NCBI RefSeq assembly: GCF_024199845.1
Contig: NZ_JANADO010000001.1
Coordinates: 1,240,001-1,304,000 of the forward strand
Source: Bradyrhizobium sp. CCGB12
GTDB taxonomy: Bacteria > Pseudomonadota > Alphaproteobacteria > Rhizobiales > Xanthobacteraceae
Direction: 5' to 3'
Length of the DNA stretch: 64,000 bases
Shown: piece after piece, positions 1 to 8,883 of the stretch
Layout of the letters: each line of letters starts with the position of its first letter
Position numbering within the stretch: the stretch's first letter is position 1
Made by a program: the position numbers and the translations under genes
The notes under the pieces: generated by a model
Databases searched by the model: none
What the model was told of the DNA's origin: nothing
What the model saw: only the letters and a program-made list of their open reading frames with translations

Positions 1-67
1 AGTCCGCACAATGCAGAGATAGAATTTTCCGCAACACAAAGTCAAAAAACATCAGGGGACGAAACTC

Positions 68-1054
68 GTGCGAATTCCAGTGAAAGCCGTCGGCGCCGCG
101 ACGGCGCTGTTGTTGAGCACGCCGGCTTTCGCCGGCTGGGAACCGGCAAAGCCCGTCGAGATCGTGGTGGCGGCGGGTGCGGGTGGCGCCTCCGACCAGA
201 TGGCGCGGATGATGCAGGCTGCGATCCAGAAGAACAATCTGATGAAGCAGCCGATGGTCGTCTCGCTCAAGGGCGGCGCATCGGGCGCGGAAGCGCTGAT
301 GTACATGAAATCGAGCGAGGGCGATCCCAACAAGGTGCTGATCGCCTATTCGCTGATCTACATGCTGCCGCTGTCGGCGAAGATCCCGTTCAACTGGCGC
401 GAGCTGACCCCGGTCTCGGTGATCGCGCTCGACCAGTTCGTGCTGTGGGACAACAGCGCGGGTCCCAAGACGGTGAAGGAGTTCGTCGCCGCCGCCAAGG
501 CGGCAAGCGCGCCGTTCAAGATGGGCGGCACCGGCTCCAAGCGTGAGGATCACGTGCTGACCGTCTTCCTGGAGCAGAAGACCGGCGCGAAGTTCTCCTA
601 TCTGCCCTACAAGTCCGGCGGCGAGGCCGCGACCCAGCTCGTCGGCAATCACACCGAATCCAACGTCAACAATCCTTCCGAAAATCTCGAGGTCTGGCGC
701 GCCGGCCAGGTGCGTCCGCTCTGCGTGTTCGACAAGGAGCGCATCGCCTACACCACGAAGGTGACGGAGACGCAGTCCTGGGCCGACATCCCGACCTGCA
801 AGGAGGAGGGCGTCGACGTCCAGTATCTGATGCTGCGCGCGATGTTCCTGCCCGGCAAGGTCACGCCGGAGCAGCAGGCGTTCTATGTCGATCTGTTCCA
901 CAAGGTGACGCAGACCGCCGAGTACAAGGACTACATGGAGAAGCAAGCGCTGAAGCCGATCTTCCTCACCGGCAAGGACATGGTGAAATTCCTCGAGGAG
1001 GACGACGCCGTCAACAAGTCGCTGATGACGGAAGCCGGCTTCGTCGCGAAGTGA
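68..1054 (+). CDS. TctC-family tripartite tricarboxylate transporter substrate-binding protein
   Basis: Periplasmic solute-binding component of a tripartite tricarboxylate transporter; the family binds carboxylates and hands them to the TctA/TctB membrane complex. The 328-residue protein has a typical Sec signal peptide (residues 1-22, ending AFA before GWEP) and the family opening in which a short basic stretch is followed by a beta strand and a glycine-rich turn (VEIVVAAGAGGASD). Length fits the family (about 320-330). The GTG start is supported by an AGGGGAC Shine-Dalgarno sequence at about 53-59. The tctB and tctA genes follow on the same strand after a palindromic repeat. The substrate cannot be read from sequence. 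Confidence 0.88.
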   Translation: MRIPVKAVGAATALLLSTPAFAGWEPAKPVEIVVAAGAGGASDQMARMMQAAIQKNNLMKQPMVVSLKGGASGAEALMYMKSSEGDPNKVLIAYSLIYMLPLSAKIPFNWRELTPVSVIALDQFVLWDNSAGPKTVKEFVAAAKAASAPFKMGGTGSKREDHVLTVFLEQKTGAKFSYLPYKSGGEAATQLVGNHTESNVNNPSENLEVWRAGQVRPLCVFDKERIAYTTKVTETQSWADIPTCKEEGVDVQYLMLRAMFLPGKVTPEQQAFYVDLFHKVTQTAEYKDYMEKQALKPIFLTGKDMVKFLEEDDAVNKSLMTEAGFVAK

Positions 1055-1067
1055 CCGGTTTTCTTCA

Positions 1068-1232
1068 CCTCGCCCCGCTTGCGGGGAGAGGTCGGATTGC
1101 ACCTGCCGATGCGAAGCATCGTCCAGCGCGATCCGGGTGAGGGGGACTCTCCACGAGTCCAACTTTCACCGTCTCCGTGGAGACTCCCCCTCCCCCTCAC
1201 CCTAACCCTCTCCCCGCAAGCGGGGAGAGGGG
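1068..1232. repeat. Palindromic intergenic repeat element (copy 1)
   Basis: About 165 bp flanked by inverted arms at 1068-1092 and 1206-1232, each containing CCCCGC..GCGGGG, which is itself palindromic. An inner inverted pair (GGGTGAGGGG / CCCCTCACCC) lies between them. The architecture matches the copy at 59153-59298. It separates tctC from tctB and may form a strong stem in the transcript that lowers downstream expression relative to the binding protein. This is a common kind of non-coding dispersed repeat in Bradyrhizobium; apparent ORFs running through it are not genes. Confidence 0.8.
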
Positions 1233-1259
1233 ATTGGCCACAGCGTTTGTTGTTAGAGC

Positions 1260-1802
1260 ATGTCCCAAACCGAACTTGAAATCGTCGTCGAGGATCCGAC
1301 CGCGCCTGAAGACGACTCCCCTTCCGTCGTCTCTTCGGCCACGATCGAGGTCATCGTCTGCCTCCTGCTGCTCGCGCTTGCCGTCACGCTTGGCTACGAC
1401 AATTGGCGCACCGGCGCGTCCTGGGATGCGACCGGGCCCGAGCCCGGCTATTTCCCGTTCTACCTCTCCATCATTCTCGGCGGCGGCAGCCTCTACGGCC
1501 TGATCGTGGCGCTCGTCGCGCACCGCACCGCGCGCGAGAGCTTCGTCACGCGGGCGCAAGCCCGCCGCGTGATGGCGGTATTCGTGCCGACGCTGCTGTT
1601 CTGCCTGGTGACCCAGTTCCTCGGCCTCTATGTCGCGAGCTTCCTTTTGATCTCCGGCTTCATGCGCTTCGTCGGCAAGATCGCGCTGTGGAAGTCGCTG
1701 CTCACCGCTGTCGTGTTCACGGCGATCATGTTCGTTACCTTCGATGTCGCCTTCGACGTCATCATGCCGAAAGGGCCGCTCGAAGCGGCCTTCGGGCGCT
1801 AG
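1260..1802 (+). CDS. TctB-family small membrane subunit of tripartite transporter
   Basis: Small integral membrane subunit (180 aa) of the tripartite tricarboxylate transporter. After a polar acidic N-terminus (residues 1-20) there are about four hydrophobic segments, near 25-45, 65-85, 105-135 and 140-165. The segment between the first two carries a GPEPGYFPF motif, typical of TctB proteins. The ATG start lies directly downstream of the palindromic repeat, and tctA begins 12 bp after the stop, so B and A are almost certainly co-transcribed. The motif and the position between TctC and TctA make the assignment firm. Confidence 0.85.
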   Translation: MSQTELEIVVEDPTAPEDDSPSVVSSATIEVIVCLLLLALAVTLGYDNWRTGASWDATGPEPGYFPFYLSIILGGGSLYGLIVALVAHRTARESFVTRAQARRVMAVFVPTLLFCLVTQFLGLYVASFLLISGFMRFVGKIALWKSLLTAVVFTAIMFVTFDVAFDVIMPKGPLEAAFGR

Positions 1803-1814
1803 GACGGGTCCGCG

Positions 1815-3332
1815 ATGGAAGCTCTCGGTCTCCTGCTTCACGGCTTCGCCGTCCTGCTGACGTGGAAGACGCTCGTGCTGATGATGGTCGGGCTGGTGCT
1901 CGGCATCTTCGTCGGCGTGCTCCCCGGCCTCGGCGGCCCCAACGGCGTTGCGATCCTGTTGCCGCTCACCTTCACGATGGATCCCACCTCGGCGATCGTG
2001 ATGCTGTCCTGCATCTATTGGGGCGCACTGTTCGGCGGCGCGATCACCTCGATCCTGTTCAACATTCCCGGCGAGGCCTGGTCGGTCGCGACCACCTTCG
2101 ACGGCTATCCGATGGCGCAGCAGGGCAGGGCGGCGGAAGCGCTGACCGCGGCGTTCACGTCCTCCTTCATCGGCTCGCTGGTCGCGGTGCTCTTGATCAC
2201 CTTCCTCGCGCCGATGATCTCCTCCTTCGCGTTGAAGTTCGGCCCGCCCGAGTTCTTCGCCGTGTATCTATTGACCTTCTGCTCCTTCGTCGGCCTCGGG
2301 CGCGAGGCCAAGCACAAGACCGTCATCTCGATGTCGCTGGGCCTGCTGCTCGCCGGCGTCGGCATGGACACCGTGTCCGGCAATCTGCGCATGACCTTCG
2401 GCTCGGCCGAGCTCCTGCGCGGCATCAACTTCCTGGTCGCCGTCATCGGCCTGTTCGGCATCAGCGAAATCCTGCTGACGATGGAGGAACGGCTGGCGCT
2501 GCGCGGGCACGCGGCGAGCATCTCGCTCCGCGTCGTACTCGGCGTGTGGAGGGACCTGCCGAAATATTGGGTGACGCTGGTGCGCTCCTCTTTCATCGGC
2601 TGCTGGCTCGGCATCACCCCGGGCGGCGCGATCGCGGCGTCCTTCATGGGCTACAATCTGGCAAAGCGCTTCGCCAAGGAGCCCGAGAGCTTCGGCAAGG
2701 GCCGCATCGAGGGCGTGTTCGCGCCGGAGACGGCGGCGCATGCTTCCGGCACCGCGGCGCTGCTGCCGATGCTGGCGCTCGGCATTCCCGGCTCCGGTAC
2801 CGCCGCGATCCTGCTCGGCGGCCTGATGGTCTGGGGCCTCAATCCCGGCCCGCTGCTGTTCGTCGAGCACAAGGATTTCGTTTGGGGCCTGATCGCCTCG
2901 ATGTATCTCGGCAATGTCGTCGGCCTCGTGCTGGTGCTGACGACGGTGCCGATCTTCGCCTCGATCCTGCGCGTGCCGTTTGCCGCGGTGGCACCGATGA
3001 TCGTGGTGTCTTGCGCGATCGGCGCCTATGCGATCCAGAACGCGATGTTCGACATCTGGCTGATGCTGGGCTTCGGATTGGTCGGCTATGTCTTCAAGAA
3101 GATCGGCATTCCCCTGGCGCCGTTCACGCTGGCCCTGGTGCTCGGCAACCGCGCCGAGGATGCCTTTCGCCTGTCGATGATCGGTTCGGGCGGCACCCTC
3201 AAGGTGTTCTGGTCGAACGGGCTGGTCGGCTCGATCACGACGCTGGCGATCGTGCTGCTGTTCTGGCCGGTGATCGACGGCTTGCTGGGCCGTATCGGAT
3301 TGACGCAGGGAGGCAAGCCGGCACCGCGCTAG
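1815..3332 (+). CDS. tctA: TctA-family large permease subunit of tripartite transporter
   Basis: Large polytopic permease (505 aa, about 11-12 membrane segments) that forms the transport path of the tripartite tricarboxylate transporter. Signature stretches visible are GVLPGLGGPNG near residue 35, the GALFGGAITSILFNIPGE segment near 75-92, a second glycine-rich repeat GITPGGAIAASFMGYN near 265, and ALGIPGSGTAA near 320. These duplicated G/P-rich re-entrant motifs define the family. Length is normal. It completes a C-B-A operon and ends convergent with the CoA-transferase gene, whose stop lies 28 bp away. Confidence 0.92.
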   Translation: MEALGLLLHGFAVLLTWKTLVLMMVGLVLGIFVGVLPGLGGPNGVAILLPLTFTMDPTSAIVMLSCIYWGALFGGAITSILFNIPGEAWSVATTFDGYPMAQQGRAAEALTAAFTSSFIGSLVAVLLITFLAPMISSFALKFGPPEFFAVYLLTFCSFVGLGREAKHKTVISMSLGLLLAGVGMDTVSGNLRMTFGSAELLRGINFLVAVIGLFGISEILLTMEERLALRGHAASISLRVVLGVWRDLPKYWVTLVRSSFIGCWLGITPGGAIAASFMGYNLAKRFAKEPESFGKGRIEGVFAPETAAHASGTAALLPMLALGIPGSGTAAILLGGLMVWGLNPGPLLFVEHKDFVWGLIASMYLGNVVGLVLVLTTVPIFASILRVPFAAVAPMIVVSCAIGAYAIQNAMFDIWLMLGFGLVGYVFKKIGIPLAPFTLALVLGNRAEDAFRLSMIGSGGTLKVFWSNGLVGSITTLAIVLLFWPVIDGLLGRIGLTQGGKPAPR

Positions 3333-3360
3333 GGGGCACTCTCGACGTCAGGCGAGGCGC

Positions 3361-4554
3361 TCATACCACCTTCGCGTCGCGAAGCCTGGCGATCTCGTCG
3401 GCGGCGAAGCCGAACTCCTTCAGCACCTCCTCGGTCTGCTCGCCGAATTCCGGCGGCCGCGCCACCATCCTGCTCGGCGTGCGCGACAGGGTCACGGGCT
3501 GGCCGACCAGGCGGATGTGACGGTCATCGTCGTTCGGCACGTCCTGCGCGATGCCGAGATGCTTGACCTGCGCGTCCTCGAACATCTGGTCGATGGCATA
3601 GATTGGCCCGCAGGGCACGCCGGCCTCGTTGAGTTCGCGGACCCAGGTCTCGGTCGACTTCGCCACCGTGCGCTTCTCGATTTCGGCGTTGAGCGCGTCG
3701 CGGTTCTTGGAGCGGGCAGGGGCCGTTGCGTAGTCGGGATGGTCGAAGAGCTCTGGCGCGCCGATCGCCTGTGCGCAGCGCTCCCAGATCCGCCCGCCCG
3801 TGGTGGCGATGTTGATGTAGCCGTCCGAGGTCTTGAACACGCCGGTCGGGATGCTGGTCGGGTGGTTGTTGCCGGCCTGCTTGGCGACCTCCTTCTCCAT
3901 CAGCCAGCGCGCGGCCTGGAAGTCGAGCATGAAGATCTGGGCCTGCAGCAGCGACGTCTGCACCCACTGGCCCTTGCCGGAGACCTCGCGCTCGAGCAGC
4001 GCGGTGAGGATGCCCATGGCGCAGAACAGGCCGGCGGTGAGGTCGGCGACGGGGATGCCGACCCGCATCGGTCCCTGGCCCGGCGCGCCGGTGATCGACA
4101 TCAGCCCGCCCATGCCTTGGGCGATCTGATCGAAACCGGGCCGCTTGTGATAGGGGCCATCCTGGCCGAAGCCGGAGATGCTGCCATAGACGATGCGCGG
4201 GTTGATCTTGGCGAGGCTCTCATAGTCGATGCCAAGCTTCTTCTTCACGTCGGGGCGAAAGTTTTCGACCACGACGTCGGCCTTGGCGGCCAGGCGCTTG
4301 AACACCGCGAGTCCGCGCTCGTCCTTCAGGTTCAATGTCATCGCCCGCTTGTTGCGGTGCAAATTCTGGAAGTCGGACCCCCGCCGGGGCCCACCGGGCT
4401 GCTCGCCACCGGAATCCTCGGTCAGCGCGTCGATCTTGATGACATTGGCGCCCCAATCCGCGAGCTGACGCACGCAGGTAGGCCCGGACCGGACCCGGGT
4501 CAGATCGAGCACGGTGAAGCGAGACAGGGCTTCCGAGGCATGCGGGAAGGGCAT
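3361..4554 (-). CDS. CaiB/BaiF family (class III) CoA-transferase
   Basis: Moves CoA between acyl-CoA and a free carboxylate through an aspartyl-CoA intermediate. With the ATG start at 4554 the protein is 397 aa, normal for the family; a longer ORF adds 32 unconserved residues and is not used. Visible features are the N-terminal LDLTRVRSGP stretch, GANVIKID near 36-42, the NLHRNKR and KADVVVENFRP signatures, and GIPVADLTAG with the expected catalytic aspartate at residue 171. It lies convergent to the TctCBA operon. A plausible but unproven link is activation of the carboxylate that transporter imports. Confidence 0.9.
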   Translation of the reverse strand: MPFPHASEALSRFTVLDLTRVRSGPTCVRQLADWGANVIKIDALTEDSGGEQPGGPRRGSDFQNLHRNKRAMTLNLKDERGLAVFKRLAAKADVVVENFRPDVKKKLGIDYESLAKINPRIVYGSISGFGQDGPYHKRPGFDQIAQGMGGLMSITGAPGQGPMRVGIPVADLTAGLFCAMGILTALLEREVSGKGQWVQTSLLQAQIFMLDFQAARWLMEKEVAKQAGNNHPTSIPTGVFKTSDGYINIATTGGRIWERCAQAIGAPELFDHPDYATAPARSKNRDALNAEIEKRTVAKSTETWVRELNEAGVPCGPIYAIDQMFEDAQVKHLGIAQDVPNDDDRHIRLVGQPVTLSRTPSRMVARPPEFGEQTEEVLKEFGFAADEIARLRDAKVV

Positions 4555-4684
4555 CTTGAAGGGCTCCGGGACAGATTGCGGGCCTACCATAGTGCCGAAA
4601 GGCCATGCGACAAGTCTGGGCCGGCGCGGATGCCGCCTGTCGAAATGCAATGCCTGGCGCGGTTTGCAGCGCTGCGTGAAAGGA

Positions 4685-4987
4685 TCAGCGCGGCAGGCGC
4701 TTCAGTTCCGCGCGCGCCTGCTCGGCCAGCGGGTCATCGCCATGGCGCGCGATGAAGAGTTCGAACGCCTCCCGCGTTCCCTTCCGGCGAGCGGCTTCGT
4801 ACTCCTCCGCCACCGCAGCGGAGGGATCGCGGGCCATTGGCATGGTGGGCGAGCGTCCCGCCTTGCCGCTGTCATCCGCATTGGCCTTTTCCACCATGAC
4901 GGGCAATCCTCCGAAGGGCGTGTGATCGACTCCGGCGAAAGCCGCAAGGGCGCCAAACAGGCCGGCCGCGAGTGAACGTCGTTTCAT
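4685..4987 (-). CDS. Small putative exported protein
   Basis: Hypothetical protein of 100 aa from the ATG at 4987 (an in-frame ATG 12 bp upstream is also possible). The N-terminus MKRRS followed by a hydrophobic Ala/Leu/Gly stretch resembles a signal peptide, with a possible cleavage after AKANA-like residues (EKANA|DD). The mature part is short, charged and alanine-rich, with a C-terminal helix-like region (EAFELFIARHGDDPLAEQARAEL) reminiscent of the start of tetratricopeptide-type repeats. It is divergent from the metalloprotease gene. No function can be assigned. Confidence 0.55.
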   Translation of the reverse strand: MKRRSLAAGLFGALAAFAGVDHTPFGGLPVMVEKANADDSGKAGRSPTMPMARDPSAAVAEEYEAARRKGTREAFELFIARHGDDPLAEQARAELKRLPR

Positions 4988-5035
4988 GAAACCCTGCATA
5001 TTAAGGGCGCCGCGGGAACCGAGGTTCTTGCTCGT

Positions 5036-5055
5036 ATCCCGTATGAGTACGGGAT
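5036..5055. promoter_or_regulatory. Perfect 8-bp inverted repeat in divergent intergenic region
   Basis: ATCCCGTA, a 4-base spacer TGAG, then TACGGGAT, followed by an AT-rich tract. It lies in the 197-bp gap between the divergent small exported protein (start 4987) and the metalloprotease gene (start 5185). Position and symmetry suit an operator for a dimeric regulator; no regulator is identified. A weak hairpin is the alternative. Confidence 0.4.
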
Positions 5056-5184
5056 TTAATAGCTAACGGCGTGTTATAGAAGTGCAGTCCGCTTGCTCCA
5101 TTTAAACCGAACGTTCAACTCTCCAGCTAGAATTAACTGTCCACGCCCCGAATCAAACGGGGCTCGCCGCTTCGGAGATTCGCT

Positions 5185-8100
5185 TTGGCAACCGCGGTCA
5201 CGGTCACCAAGACCAACAACGCCGACATCGACGGCCTGCTGTCCGGCTACAAGTGGACCGGCACGATCACCTACAGCTTTCCCGACGCGCCCGGCGACTA
5301 TTCCAATCCCTATTCCGGCGGCAGCAGCGAGCCGACCACTTCGGGCTTCGCCTCGGCGCCGACCCAGATGCAGGCGGCGGTCAACTACGCCATCGGTTTG
5401 ATCAACGGCTACACCAACGCCAACGTCCAGTACGCAGGCACGAACGGCGCCGACATCATGATCGCGCAGTCGCCGTCGGCCAACCCGACCTCCTACGCCT
5501 ACTATCCCGGCAATTATGCGTCTGGCGGCGACATCTGGTTCGGGACTCAATACGACTACTCGCTGGCCAAGCTCGGCAATTATTACTTTGCGACCGCGCT
5601 GCACGAACTCGGCCACGCCGTCGGCCTCAAGCACAGCCAGGAGACCGGTGGTCCGGCCAACGTCGCAGTGCCGAGCGCGCACGACGATAGCGAATATACC
5701 GTCATGAGCTATCGCAGCTATGTCGGCGCTTCGACCACGGGCGGATACACCAACGAGGCGTACGGCTTTTCACAGACCTATATGGCCAACGATATCCTCG
5801 CGCTGCAGACGATGTACGGCGCGAACTTCACGACCCAGAGCAGCAACACGGTCTACACCTGGAATCCGACCACGGGGCAGGCGTTAATCAACGGCGTCGG
5901 GCAGCTCGCGCCGGGCGGAGGCGTCGGCGGCTCGGCCAATCGCATTTACGAGACGGTCTGGGACGGCGGCGGCGTCGATACCTATGACCTGTCGAACTAT
6001 ACGACGAATTTGAGCATCAACCTCAATCCCGGTGCGTCGTCGCTATTCTCCTCGGTGCAACTGGCCAATCTCGGCAACGGCCATTACGCATCGGGCAACG
6101 TCTACAACGCCTATCTCTATAACGGCGACGCGCGGTCCTACATCGACAACGCCATCGGCGGGTCCGGCAACGACACGCTGATGGGCAACGCCATCGCCAA
6201 CGCGTTGAACGGCGGCGGCGGCAACGACACGATCACCGGCAGTGGAGGCAACGACGTCATCAATGGCGGCTCGGGCACCGACACCGCGGTCTATTCAGGC
6301 AGCCGGGCCAACTATCTGGTCTCGTACAATGCGGCGACCCAGACGTTCACTCTGACCGACCAGCGCAGTGGTGTGCCCAACGGCACCGACACCGTCACCG
6401 GCGTTGAATATTTCCAGTTTGCGGATGGCACCATCGCGAGCTCCAGCCTGGTGTCAACGACCATCGAGACGTTCGGATCGACCAGCTTGGTGGTGTCAGG
6501 TGGCAACTACTATCTGAACAGCCTCTCGACCGGCACCGGGCCAACGCTGAAATATGCAGGCAATGTGGTGAACACGGCCAATTACACCACCTGGTCAGTC
6601 ATCGCGGCCGAGCAGGTGTCGGGTGGTGGGTACGACGTGGTCTGGAAGGATTCGTCGAACGCGCATTATTCGGTCTGGAGCACGGACAGCGCCGGCAACT
6701 TCCTCAGGACTCTCGGCTCGGCTCCCGAGATGCTGGGGAACGATGCAGCGCTGAAGGCGCTGGAGCCGATGCTGCAGCAGGATCTCAACGGCGACGGCAC
6801 GATTGGGGTGCCGGTCGCCAGCCCCGTCACCATCGAGACGTTCGGATCGACCAGCTTGGTGGTGTCAGGTGGCAACTACTATCTGAACAGCCTCTCGACC
6901 GGCACCGGGCCAACGCTGAAATATGCAGGCAATGTGGTGAACACGGCCAATTACACCACCTGGTCAGTCATCGCGGCCGAGCAGGTGTCGGGTGGTGGGT
7001 ACGACGTGGTCTGGAAGGATTCGTCGAACGCGCATTATTCGGTCTGGAGCACGGACAGCGCCGGCAACTTCCTCAGGACTCTCGGCTCGGCTCCCGAGAT
7101 GCTGGGGAACGATGCAGCGCTGAAGGCGCTGGAGCCGATGCTGCAGCAGGATCTCAACGGCGACGGCACGATTGGGGTGCCGGTCGCCAGCCCCGTCACC
7201 ATCGAGACGTTCGGATCGACCAGCTTGGTGGTGTCAGGTGGCAACTACTATCTGAACAGCCTCTCGACCGGCACCGGGCCAACGCTGAAATATGCAGGCA
7301 ATGTGGTGAACACGGCCAATTACACCACCTGGTCAGTCATCGCGGCCGAGCAGGTGTCGGGTGGTGGGTACGACGTGGTCTGGAAGGATTCGTCGAACGC
7401 GCATTATTCGGTCTGGAGCACGGACAGCGCCGGCAACTTCCTCAGGACTCTCGGCTCGGCTCCCGAGATGCTGGGGAACGATGCAGCGCTGAAGGCGCTG
7501 GAGCCGATGCTGCAGCAGGATCTCAACGGCGACGGCACGATTGGGGTGCCGGTCGCCAGCCCCGTCACCATCGAGACGTTCGGATCGACCAGCTTGGTGG
7601 TGTCAGGTGGCAACTACTATCTGAACAGCCTCTCGACCGGCACCGGGCCAACGCTGAAATATGCAGGCAATGTGGTGAACACGGCCAATTACACCACCTG
7701 GTCAGTCATCGCGGCCGAGCAGGTGTCGGGTGGTGGGTACGACGTGGTCTGGAAGGATTCGTCGAACGCGCATTATTCGGTCTGGAGCACGGACAGCGCC
7801 GGCAACTTCCTCAGGACTCTCGGCTCGGCTCCCGAGATGCTGGGGAACGATGCAGCGCTGAAGGCGCTGGAGCCGATGCTGCAGCAGGATCTCAACGGCG
7901 ACGGCACGATTGGGGTGCCGGTCGCCAGCCCCGTCACCATCGAGACGTTCGGATCGACCAGCTTGGTGGTGTCAGGTGGCAACTACTATCTGAACAGCCT
8001 CTCGACCGGCACCGGGCCAACGCTGAAATATGCAGGCAATGTGGTGAACACGGCCAATTACACCACCTGGTCAGTCATCGCGGCCGAGCAGGTGTCGGGT

Positions 8101-8508
8101 GGTGGGTACGACGTGGTCTGGAAGGATTCGTCGAACGCGCATTATTCGGTCTGGAGCACGGACAGCGCCGGCAACTTCCTCAGGACTCTCGGCTCGGCTC
8201 CCGAGATGCTGGGGAATGATGCAGCGCTGAAAGCGCTGGAGCCGACGCTTCATCAGGATCTCAACGGCGACGGCGCTGTCGGCGCCGCGCCCTGGACCAA
8301 CGGTTTCGTGTTCAATTTCGATCAGGGGGGATCGTCATCCTCCAGCTCGGCGGAGGTGCCCGATACGATGCCCGGTTGGGTTGGCGCGCAGGCCACGTCC
8401 TCATCGTCGGCATTCGCTGAGGCGCCGGCAAGCCAGGACGTCACGGCGCAGATCAGCCCAGTTGACCTTCTCCATGCTCTGCAGGAGCACGGCTTCCTGC
8501 TCCGCTGA
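5185..8508 (+). CDS. Serralysin-type (M10) metalloprotease with RTX motifs and five tandem tryptophan-rich repeats
   Basis: 1107-residue predicted secreted zinc protease. Residues 1-250 form the metzincin domain, with HELGHAVGLKH at 140-150 (three zinc His and the catalytic Glu) and the Met-turn VMSY at 173-176. Residues about 325-370 carry RTX nonapeptides (GGSGNDTLMG, GGGGNDTITG, GGNDVINGG) for calcium binding. Residues 426-1035 are five copies of a 123-residue unit that resembles the tryptophan-rich C-terminal domain family (W_rich_C); each ends in a DLNGDGxxG EF-hand/dockerin-like loop. There is no signal peptide, which fits type I secretion, but no HlyB/HlyD/TolC genes are nearby. The TTG start is chosen because GGAGAT lies about 6 bases upstream and the domain begins at once; the next ATG would cut into it. 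Confidence 0.88.
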   Translation: MATAVTVTKTNNADIDGLLSGYKWTGTITYSFPDAPGDYSNPYSGGSSEPTTSGFASAPTQMQAAVNYAIGLINGYTNANVQYAGTNGADIMIAQSPSANPTSYAYYPGNYASGGDIWFGTQYDYSLAKLGNYYFATALHELGHAVGLKHSQETGGPANVAVPSAHDDSEYTVMSYRSYVGASTTGGYTNEAYGFSQTYMANDILALQTMYGANFTTQSSNTVYTWNPTTGQALINGVGQLAPGGGVGGSANRIYETVWDGGGVDTYDLSNYTTNLSINLNPGASSLFSSVQLANLGNGHYASGNVYNAYLYNGDARSYIDNAIGGSGNDTLMGNAIANALNGGGGNDTITGSGGNDVINGGSGTDTAVYSGSRANYLVSYNAATQTFTLTDQRSGVPNGTDTVTGVEYFQFADGTIASSSLVSTTIETFGSTSLVVSGGNYYLNSLSTGTGPTLKYAGNVVNTANYTTWSVIAAEQVSGGGYDVVWKDSSNAHYSVWSTDSAGNFLRTLGSAPEMLGNDAALKALEPMLQQDLNGDGTIGVPVASPVTIETFGSTSLVVSGGNYYLNSLSTGTGPTLKYAGNVVNTANYTTWSVIAAEQVSGGGYDVVWKDSSNAHYSVWSTDSAGNFLRTLGSAPEMLGNDAALKALEPMLQQDLNGDGTIGVPVASPVTIETFGSTSLVVSGGNYYLNSLSTGTGPTLKYAGNVVNTANYTTWSVIAAEQVSGGGYDVVWKDSSNAHYSVWSTDSAGNFLRTLGSAPEMLGNDAALKALEPMLQQDLNGDGTIGVPVASPVTIETFGSTSLVVSGGNYYLNSLSTGTGPTLKYAGNVVNTANYTTWSVIAAEQVSGGGYDVVWKDSSNAHYSVWSTDSAGNFLRTLGSAPEMLGNDAALKALEPMLQQDLNGDGTIGVPVASPVTIETFGSTSLVVSGGNYYLNSLSTGTGPTLKYAGNVVNTANYTTWSVIAAEQVSGGGYDVVWKDSSNAHYSVWSTDSAGNFLRTLGSAPEMLGNDAALKALEPTLHQDLNGDGAVGAAPWTNGFVFNFDQGGSSSSSSAEVPDTMPGWVGAQATSSSSAFAEAPASQDVTAQISPVDLLHALQEHGFLLR
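6460..8304 (+). repeat. Five tandem 369-bp coding repeats inside the metalloprotease gene
   Basis: Units start at 6460, 6829, 7198, 7567 and 7936, each 369 bp (123 codons). As read by eye, copies 1-4 are identical in DNA. Copy 5 is the same up to about 8215 and then diverges, including silent changes (AAC to AAT, AAG to AAA) and an altered end that leads into the unique C-terminus. Identity at silent sites points to very recent expansion or ongoing gene conversion. Confidence 0.95.
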
Positions 8509-8883
8509 CAACGCGCGTCTCGTCGCTGAACCGATAGGCCCTCAGCGAGCCGCAAGCTCCGGCAATGGGGGCGCTTCGCCGCGCGATGAGCAGTACCGCC
8601 TGAGGCTGGCTGAGTGGGGCAGGGCATGACGGGCCCGGATCGGGCACCATCGCCATCGTGACATGATGCCCCTGTTTTGCCCGACGTGTCAAATCGATTC
8701 GCAAAATCCGCAAAGCGACCAGGGCGGCAGCTAAGTCATTGACAAAGCTGTGTCCGTCTACTTTGCATGGGGTTGTTTCGCGCTTTTTTGTGAGAGCCGC
8801 CTCGGACATGACGATTATCGCGCGTGTGAGATGCCAGGACTCCTCGATTGGCGAGGCCGATCGCTCGCCGGGAAGGACGCGGC
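8509..8883. other. Intergenic region with a dispersed-repeat-like segment
   Basis: 375 bp between the metalloprotease stop and the flippase start, with no convincing ORF. The part at about 8662-8795, with its CCCTGTTTTGCCCGACG and TTTGCATGGGGTTGTTTCG stretches, resembles an intergenic segment I recall recurring in Bradyrhizobium genomes. TTGACA at 8739-8744 could be a -35 box for the flippase gene, but no good -10 box lies at the right distance. Recognition is from memory only. Confidence 0.4.

Noticed and set aside
1403..3520. 705-codon open frame over tctB and tctA
   Set aside because: Arg/His/Pro/Ala-rich translation with no domains; it is the shifted frame of two well-supported membrane protein genes.
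3517..4755. 412-codon plus-strand open frame
   Set aside because: Antisense to the class III CoA-transferase, whose motifs and catalytic Asp are complete.
6666..7982. Four identical 69-codon minus-strand frames
   Set aside because: They appear once per 369-bp repeat simply because the repeat DNA is duplicated; no ribosome sites and antisense to the protease.
6460..8304. CRISPR-like array
   Set aside because: Repeats are 369 bp, contiguous with no spacers, in frame and protein-coding.
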